Positions 8,150 to 10,657 of a DNA stretch of 10,657 nt are shown in pieces. Every line of letters starts with the position of its first letter. The stretch's first letter is position 1. The DNA comes from Chitinophagaceae bacterium (GTDB taxonomy: Bacteria; Bacteroidota; Bacteroidia; Chitinophagales; Chitinophagaceae). The position numbers and the translations under genes are program-made. The notes below the pieces were generated by a model. That model ran no database searches. It saw only the letters and a program-made list of their open reading frames with translations, and was not told where the DNA came from. The DNA is taken from contig JAHEZB010000029.1 in NCBI GenBank assembly GCA_023251285.1, positions 1 through 10,657 on the forward strand, written 5' to 3'.

Positions 8150-8243
8150 CGCCAAGAAAAGAGCATATTTTTTTAAAATGCAGCTGTTTACTTTTTTTAG
8201 AAATTGTTTATAAAAATTAAAAATTTCATCAGGTCAGATTGAC

Positions 8244-8251
8244 TAATTTTG
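8244..8251 (+). promoter_or_regulatory. Candidate -7 promoter element for the cupin-like oxygenase gene
   Basis: TAATTTTG is a perfect TAnnTTTG match 20 bases before the ATG at 8272. It faces away from the paaE element about 95 bp to its left, so the two divergent genes may share a control region. No clear -33 element was found. Confidence 0.45.
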
Positions 8252-8271
8252 CCACCCAAAGCTTTATTCAA

Positions 8272-9159
8272 ATGGAACTTCATCCCATAGATACCGTTGA
8301 AAACATAGAACCGCAACATTTCAAGAAGGAATATTACCTGCCCAAAAAACCACTTGTAATTACGGGCCTCGCTAAGGAATGGCCTGCTTATAATAAATGG
8401 TCGTGGGATTATTTTAAAGAAATAGTAGGTGATCAAAAAGTTGCGCTCTACAACAATATTAAAAGTGATGCATACACGCCAATCAATACAGCTGATGATT
8501 ACAAAACTTTTGCAGAATATGTGGATATGATTCAAAAGGGGCCGGCAGCCTGGCGGATCTTTTTGTTTAATATTTTTGATCATGCACCCCAGTTAATCAA
8601 TGATTTTACATGGCCAGAGCACTTGATGACCGGTTTTGTAAAAAAATATCCGATGCTTTTTACCGGAGGCGAATCTTCTATCACTCACATGCATTTCGAT
8701 ATCGACCTTTCCCATATTTTGCATACACAATTTGCCGGCAGAAAAAGAGTATTATTATTTCGTCATGAAGAACAGCACAAACTATACAGAAAACCGTTTG
8801 AAGTACTAAGCCTGGCCGATTTTTCAAATTATAGTAAAAAAGAAGGATTGCCTGATTATGAAAAATTTCCTGCGTTGCGGCATGCGGTAGGTTATGATTT
8901 GACCTTAAATCCCGGTGATACTTTATTTATGCCGGCGGGCTACTGGCATCACATGGAATATATCGACAGCGGTTTTGCCATGAGTTTGCGCGCGCTTCAA
9001 AGTTCACTGGGAGGAAAAATGAAAGGCGTGTGGAACTTATTTGGAATGAGGAGCATAGATACCGTGTTGAAAAAAACCGCCCCAAAATGGTGGTATGACT
9101 ACAAAATAAAAAGAATTGATCAGCTTGCCGCAAGGGAGTTAAAAAAATATTCAAATTAA
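8272..9159 (+). CDS. Cupin-like (Cupin_8/JmjC-type) Fe(II)/2-oxoglutarate-dependent oxygenase
   Basis: The 295-residue soluble protein has the JmjC/FIH-like cupin signature. KKPLVITGLAKEWPAYNKW (residues 25-43) is the typical N-terminal block. THMHFD gives His141 and Asp143, and GRKRVLLF (156-163) is the family's strand after the metal site. NPGDTLFMPAGYWHHMEY gives the distal ligand His226. The HxD...H facial triad for Fe(II) is therefore intact and an active oxygenase is expected. Family members hydroxylate protein side chains, tRNA bases or small molecules; the substrate here is unknown. I chose ATG at 8272. An upstream in-frame TTG at 8239 would add 11 residues, but it precedes the perfect -7 element at 8244-8251. 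The gene is divergent from paaE and followed by a 494-bp gene-free region. Confidence 0.88.
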   Translation: MELHPIDTVENIEPQHFKKEYYLPKKPLVITGLAKEWPAYNKWSWDYFKEIVGDQKVALYNNIKSDAYTPINTADDYKTFAEYVDMIQKGPAAWRIFLFNIFDHAPQLINDFTWPEHLMTGFVKKYPMLFTGGESSITHMHFDIDLSHILHTQFAGRKRVLLFRHEEQHKLYRKPFEVLSLADFSNYSKKEGLPDYEKFPALRHAVGYDLTLNPGDTLFMPAGYWHHMEYIDSGFAMSLRALQSSLGGKMKGVWNLFGMRSIDTVLKKTAPKWWYDYKIKRIDQLAARELKKYSN

Positions 9160-9236
9160 ACCGGGTAAATTTTGTTTTTATCAATAAATAAATATTAATT
9201 TAGCAGCCCCATCCTTTCTTTCCTATTCCTATAATT

Positions 9237-9298
9237 AAAAAAACCATACACAAACCCAATAGACTTAATTCAATCTGGATTTAGGTTTTTTTGTTTTT
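9237..9298 (+). terminator. Candidate A/T-rich terminator after the cupin gene
   Basis: AAAAAAACC (9237-9245) is the exact reverse complement of GGTTTTTTT (9284-9292), across 38 nt. An alternative inner pairing uses AAACC at 9252-9256. The right arm continues as GTTTTTA, giving a U-rich 3' end on the plus strand, about 80-130 nt past the cupin stop. The large loop makes it a weak call. Confidence 0.35.
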
Positions 9299-9385
9299 AT
9301 ATAATTAGTCAAAATAAGCTTATCTTTTTTTACATTATTTAGAAGAAAAAACTAAACTTTTTCTTGTGGTTTCAGAGGTAAGCAA

Positions 9386-9417
9386 GGCCGGTGATTTTTA
9401 TCACTGGCCATTTTTTT
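9386..9417 (+). terminator. Strong intrinsic (rho-independent) terminator
   Basis: The 10-bp stem GGCCGGTGAT / ATCACTGGCC (9386-9395 with 9400-9409, one G-U pair) closes a TTTT loop. It is followed by A and seven T (9411-9417). On the minus strand the stem is followed by TTGCTTACC with no T-run, so it works on the plus strand only. It is the clearest terminator in the window, yet sits 227 bp past the nearest plus-strand stop codon. Confidence 0.85.
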
Positions 9418-9519
9418 ATCTGTTTATAAACCCTTGAAGATCTTTTGAAATTTTTTTTCCTGCAACCTTTTTCAAAAACATGAAAACGAGGAAAAGCCTC
9501 AAGTAAAAGGAAGGTTTAC

Positions 9520-9557
9520 GAATTGAGTTTCAATTCTTCACAAAAAAAGAATTGAAA
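9520..9557 (+). repeat. Three-part inverted repeat with two mutually exclusive hairpins
   Basis: TTTCAATTCTT (9528-9538) is an exact 11-nt reverse complement of AAGAATTGAAA (9547-9557), around an 8-nt loop. The same middle segment also pairs with the upstream GAATTGA (9520-9526) through TCAATTC (9530-9536), with a 3-nt loop. Only one hairpin can form at a time. The sequence after the second stem (TTTCGCTTATTTATTTG) is T-rich but not a clean U-tract. It ends about 97 bp before the next start codon. Confidence 0.55.
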
Positions 9558-9617
9558 TTTCGCTTATTTATTTGTTTACTGCTAGGCAGATTTATTAATA
9601 AATATAAAGGCAATTTG

Positions 9618-9626
9618 TAATTTTTG
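9618..9626 (+). promoter_or_regulatory. Near-consensus -7 element for the dienelactone hydrolase gene
   Basis: TAATTTTTG has TA and TTTG separated by three bases rather than two, 27 bases before the ATG at 9654. No -33 element was identified. If used, the leader would be about 20 nt and the hairpins at 9520-9557 would lie upstream of transcription. Confidence 0.25.
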
Positions 9627-9653
9627 TATTTTTAATAATTAAATTATGACTTT

Positions 9654-10496
9654 ATGAATGTTAAATTAATGATCACATGGTTGTTTATCAGTGCCCTGTT
9701 TTCAATTTCATGCAACAATTCTTCCAGTAAAAATTCATCCGAAATTGCAGTTGATTCTACAAAAAACACTTCTGCAGTGAATATCAAGGAAGATTCAATC
9801 CATTATCAAATCGATGGAAAAACGTATAAAGGATATATTTTTTATAACGAGGACCAAAAAGGCAAACGGCCTGGAATTGTGGTCGTTCATGAATGGTGGG
9901 GATTGACAAATTACACACCGATGCGTGCAAAAGAACTTGCCAAACTCGGCTACATCGCCCTGGCAGCGGACATGTATGGTAACGGGCAAACTGCTCCCGA
10001 TCCAAAAGTTGCACAGGAATTAGCAACGCCTTTCTATAAAGACCCTTCTTTGGCCAAAACACGATTAGATGCAGCGATCAATTTTCTGAAGACCTATCCG
10101 CAAACTGACACTTCAGAGATAGCTGCCATTGGATATTGCTTCGGTGGTTTTGTGGTTTTAAATGCAGCCAAACTTGGTTCTGATCTCAAAGGGGTAGTGA
10201 CTTTCCACGGTGGGCTTGAAGGAGTAAAGCCGCCGAAAGGCATGAAGACCAAATTTTTAATTTGTCACGGAGGCGATGATCAGTTTGAAAATCCTCATGT
10301 AGAAAAATTTAAAAAAGAAATGGATTCAGCAGGAGCCGATTATACTTTTAAAATTTATCCAAATGCCACTCATGCCTTTAGTAATCCTGAAGCAACAGCA
10401 ATGGGCGAAAAATTTAAAATGCCGATCAAATATAATGCAGCAGCAGATTCAGCTTCATGGAATGATATGAAAGCGTTTTTGAAAAAATTGTTTTAG
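9654..10496 (+). CDS. Dienelactone hydrolase-family alpha/beta-hydrolase, predicted lipoprotein
   Basis: The 280-residue protein has a lipoprotein signal (MNVKLMITWLFISALFSIS-C) with Cys20 as the lipidated residue, then a Ser/Asn-rich linker to about residue 45. The catalytic domain matches dienelactone hydrolases: HEWWG with Glu80, nucleophile Cys162 in GYCFGG, Asp209 in HGGDDQF and His240 in ATHAF, a complete Cys-Asp-His triad. Classical members open the lactone ring in chlorocatechol breakdown, but most members have no proven substrate. The residues after Cys20 (NNSSSKNSS) lack the acidic pattern of the Bacteroidota surface-export signal, so a periplasm-facing location is more likely. No aromatic-ring-cleavage genes adjoin it, so a role in aromatic catabolism is not supported by context. 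The ATG at 9654 is fixed by the signal peptide. Confidence 0.9.
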   Translation: MNVKLMITWLFISALFSISCNNSSSKNSSEIAVDSTKNTSAVNIKEDSIHYQIDGKTYKGYIFYNEDQKGKRPGIVVVHEWWGLTNYTPMRAKELAKLGYIALAADMYGNGQTAPDPKVAQELATPFYKDPSLAKTRLDAAINFLKTYPQTDTSEIAAIGYCFGGFVVLNAAKLGSDLKGVVTFHGGLEGVKPPKGMKTKFLICHGGDDQFENPHVEKFKKEMDSAGADYTFKIYPNATHAFSNPEATAMGEKFKMPIKYNAAADSASWNDMKAFLKKLF

Positions 10497-10580
10497 ATAC
10501 TTTTTCGCATTTTTTTGCATGTCGAAAGAAACGCCTTTTATTGAAATAAATTTATTCCTCGCTTTTTAATGCATTCATTT

Positions 10581-10588
10581 TAATTTCG
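10581..10588 (+). promoter_or_regulatory. One-mismatch -7 element before the DUF4293 gene
   Basis: TAATTTCG differs from TAnnTTTG at one base and lies 17 bases before the ATG at 10606, a placement like the other elements here. The region between the hydrolase stop and this point is AT-rich. It holds only weak hairpins, for example TTTAT-TGAA-ATAAA near 10538-10551, so no clear terminator separates the two genes. Confidence 0.2.
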
Positions 10589-10605
10589 TACCACAAAATA
10601 ATTTT

Positions 10606-10657
10606 ATGATTCAACGTGTACAAACCCTGTGGATGCTGCTTGCTGCTTTGGCTGCCT
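10606..10657 (+). CDS. DUF4293-family membrane protein (N-terminal 17 codons only)
   Basis: The ATG at 10606 opens a frame reading MIQRVQTLWMLLAALAA to the window edge. This closely resembles the highly conserved start of DUF4293 proteins (MIQRIQ-x-W-LLLAA), small four-helix integral membrane proteins almost confined to Bacteroidota and of unknown function. The visible part would be the start of the first transmembrane helix. Identification rests on this short N-terminus alone. The gene lies 109 bp after the hydrolase gene on the same strand. Confidence 0.72.
   Translation, partial: MIQRVQTLWMLLAALAA

Larger units (their letters stand above)
9160..9653. other. 494-bp gene-free region rich in inverted repeats
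   Basis: No plausible protein-coding frame is seen on either strand; the only item is an eight-codon frame at 9480-9506. From left to right it holds an A/T-rich inverted repeat with a T-tract (9237-9298), a strong plus-strand terminator (9386-9417), a small GAGG/CCTC hairpin near 9488-9500, an overlapping pair of hairpins (9520-9557), and a near-consensus -7 element (9618-9626) before the next gene. It is the longest untranslated stretch in the window and could include a small RNA. Confidence 0.6.

Noticed and set aside
8197..8583. 128-codon minus-strand open frame overlapping the start of the cupin gene
   Set aside because: It lies opposite the well-supported cupin-like gene, has no recognisable motif and a low-complexity composition, and would overlap the divergent promoter region.
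6028..9159. A new oxygenase system made of PaaA, PaaE and the JmjC-like protein
   Set aside because: PaaA and PaaE are standard members of a known complex and the third gene is on the opposite strand; proximity alone does not support a joint system.
9237..9300. Possible insertion-sequence end or attachment site formed by AAAAAAACC/GGTTTTTTT
   Set aside because: No transposase or integrase, no target-site duplication and low complexity; a weak terminator explains it better.
9480..9506. Eight-codon frame (ATG to TAA) ahead of the hairpins, as a possible leader peptide
   Set aside because: Frames this short are expected by chance. It has no run of a single regulatory amino acid and transcription across it is unproven.

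Overview
The window looks like chromosomal DNA from a member of the Bacteroidota, probably an environmental, Chitinophagaceae-like species; the family-level placement is inference. Four things point to the phylum: a SusC/SusD outer-membrane pair, a DUF4293 gene at the right edge, AT-rich spacers without Shine-Dalgarno sequences, and copies of the Bacteroidota -7 promoter element TAnnTTTG just upstream of several starts. I see no transposase, integrase, phage gene, CRISPR array, tRNA or rRNA.

Layout. Positions 1-4187 (minus strand) hold a nutrient-uptake pair: susC at 963-4187, followed 18 bp later by susD, which runs off the left edge. Next is a 363-bp spacer with a long A/T palindrome. A DNA-3-methyladenine glycosylase I gene (4551-5105, minus) is divergent from a stand-alone purN (5304-5888, plus). 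purN converges on a paaE-paaA pair (6028-8118, minus). These encode the FAD/2Fe-2S reductase and the diiron catalytic subunit of phenylacetyl-CoA epoxidase, but no paaB, paaC or paaD is present here. Divergent from paaE is a cupin/JmjC-like Fe(II) oxygenase gene (8272-9159, plus). A 494-bp gene-free stretch (9160-9653) follows. It contains one textbook intrinsic terminator and other inverted repeats. The window ends with a lipoprotein dienelactone-hydrolase-family enzyme (9654-10496, plus) and the first 17 codons of a DUF4293 membrane protein (10606 to the edge, plus).

How the genes relate. SusC/SusD form one uptake machine and PaaE/PaaA are two parts of one oxygenase; the other genes look like unlinked housekeeping or accessory functions. 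Perfect TAnnTTTG elements lie 18-23 bases before the preferred starts of paaA, paaE and the cupin gene. They argue for shorter proteins than the longest open frames suggest: ATG at 6999 for paaA, TTG at 8118 for paaE and ATG at 8272 for the cupin gene.

I found no convincing new multi-gene system. The points most worth checking are the incomplete paa locus, the terminator far from any gene end at 9386-9417, the overlapping hairpins at 9520-9557, and the corrected start sites.
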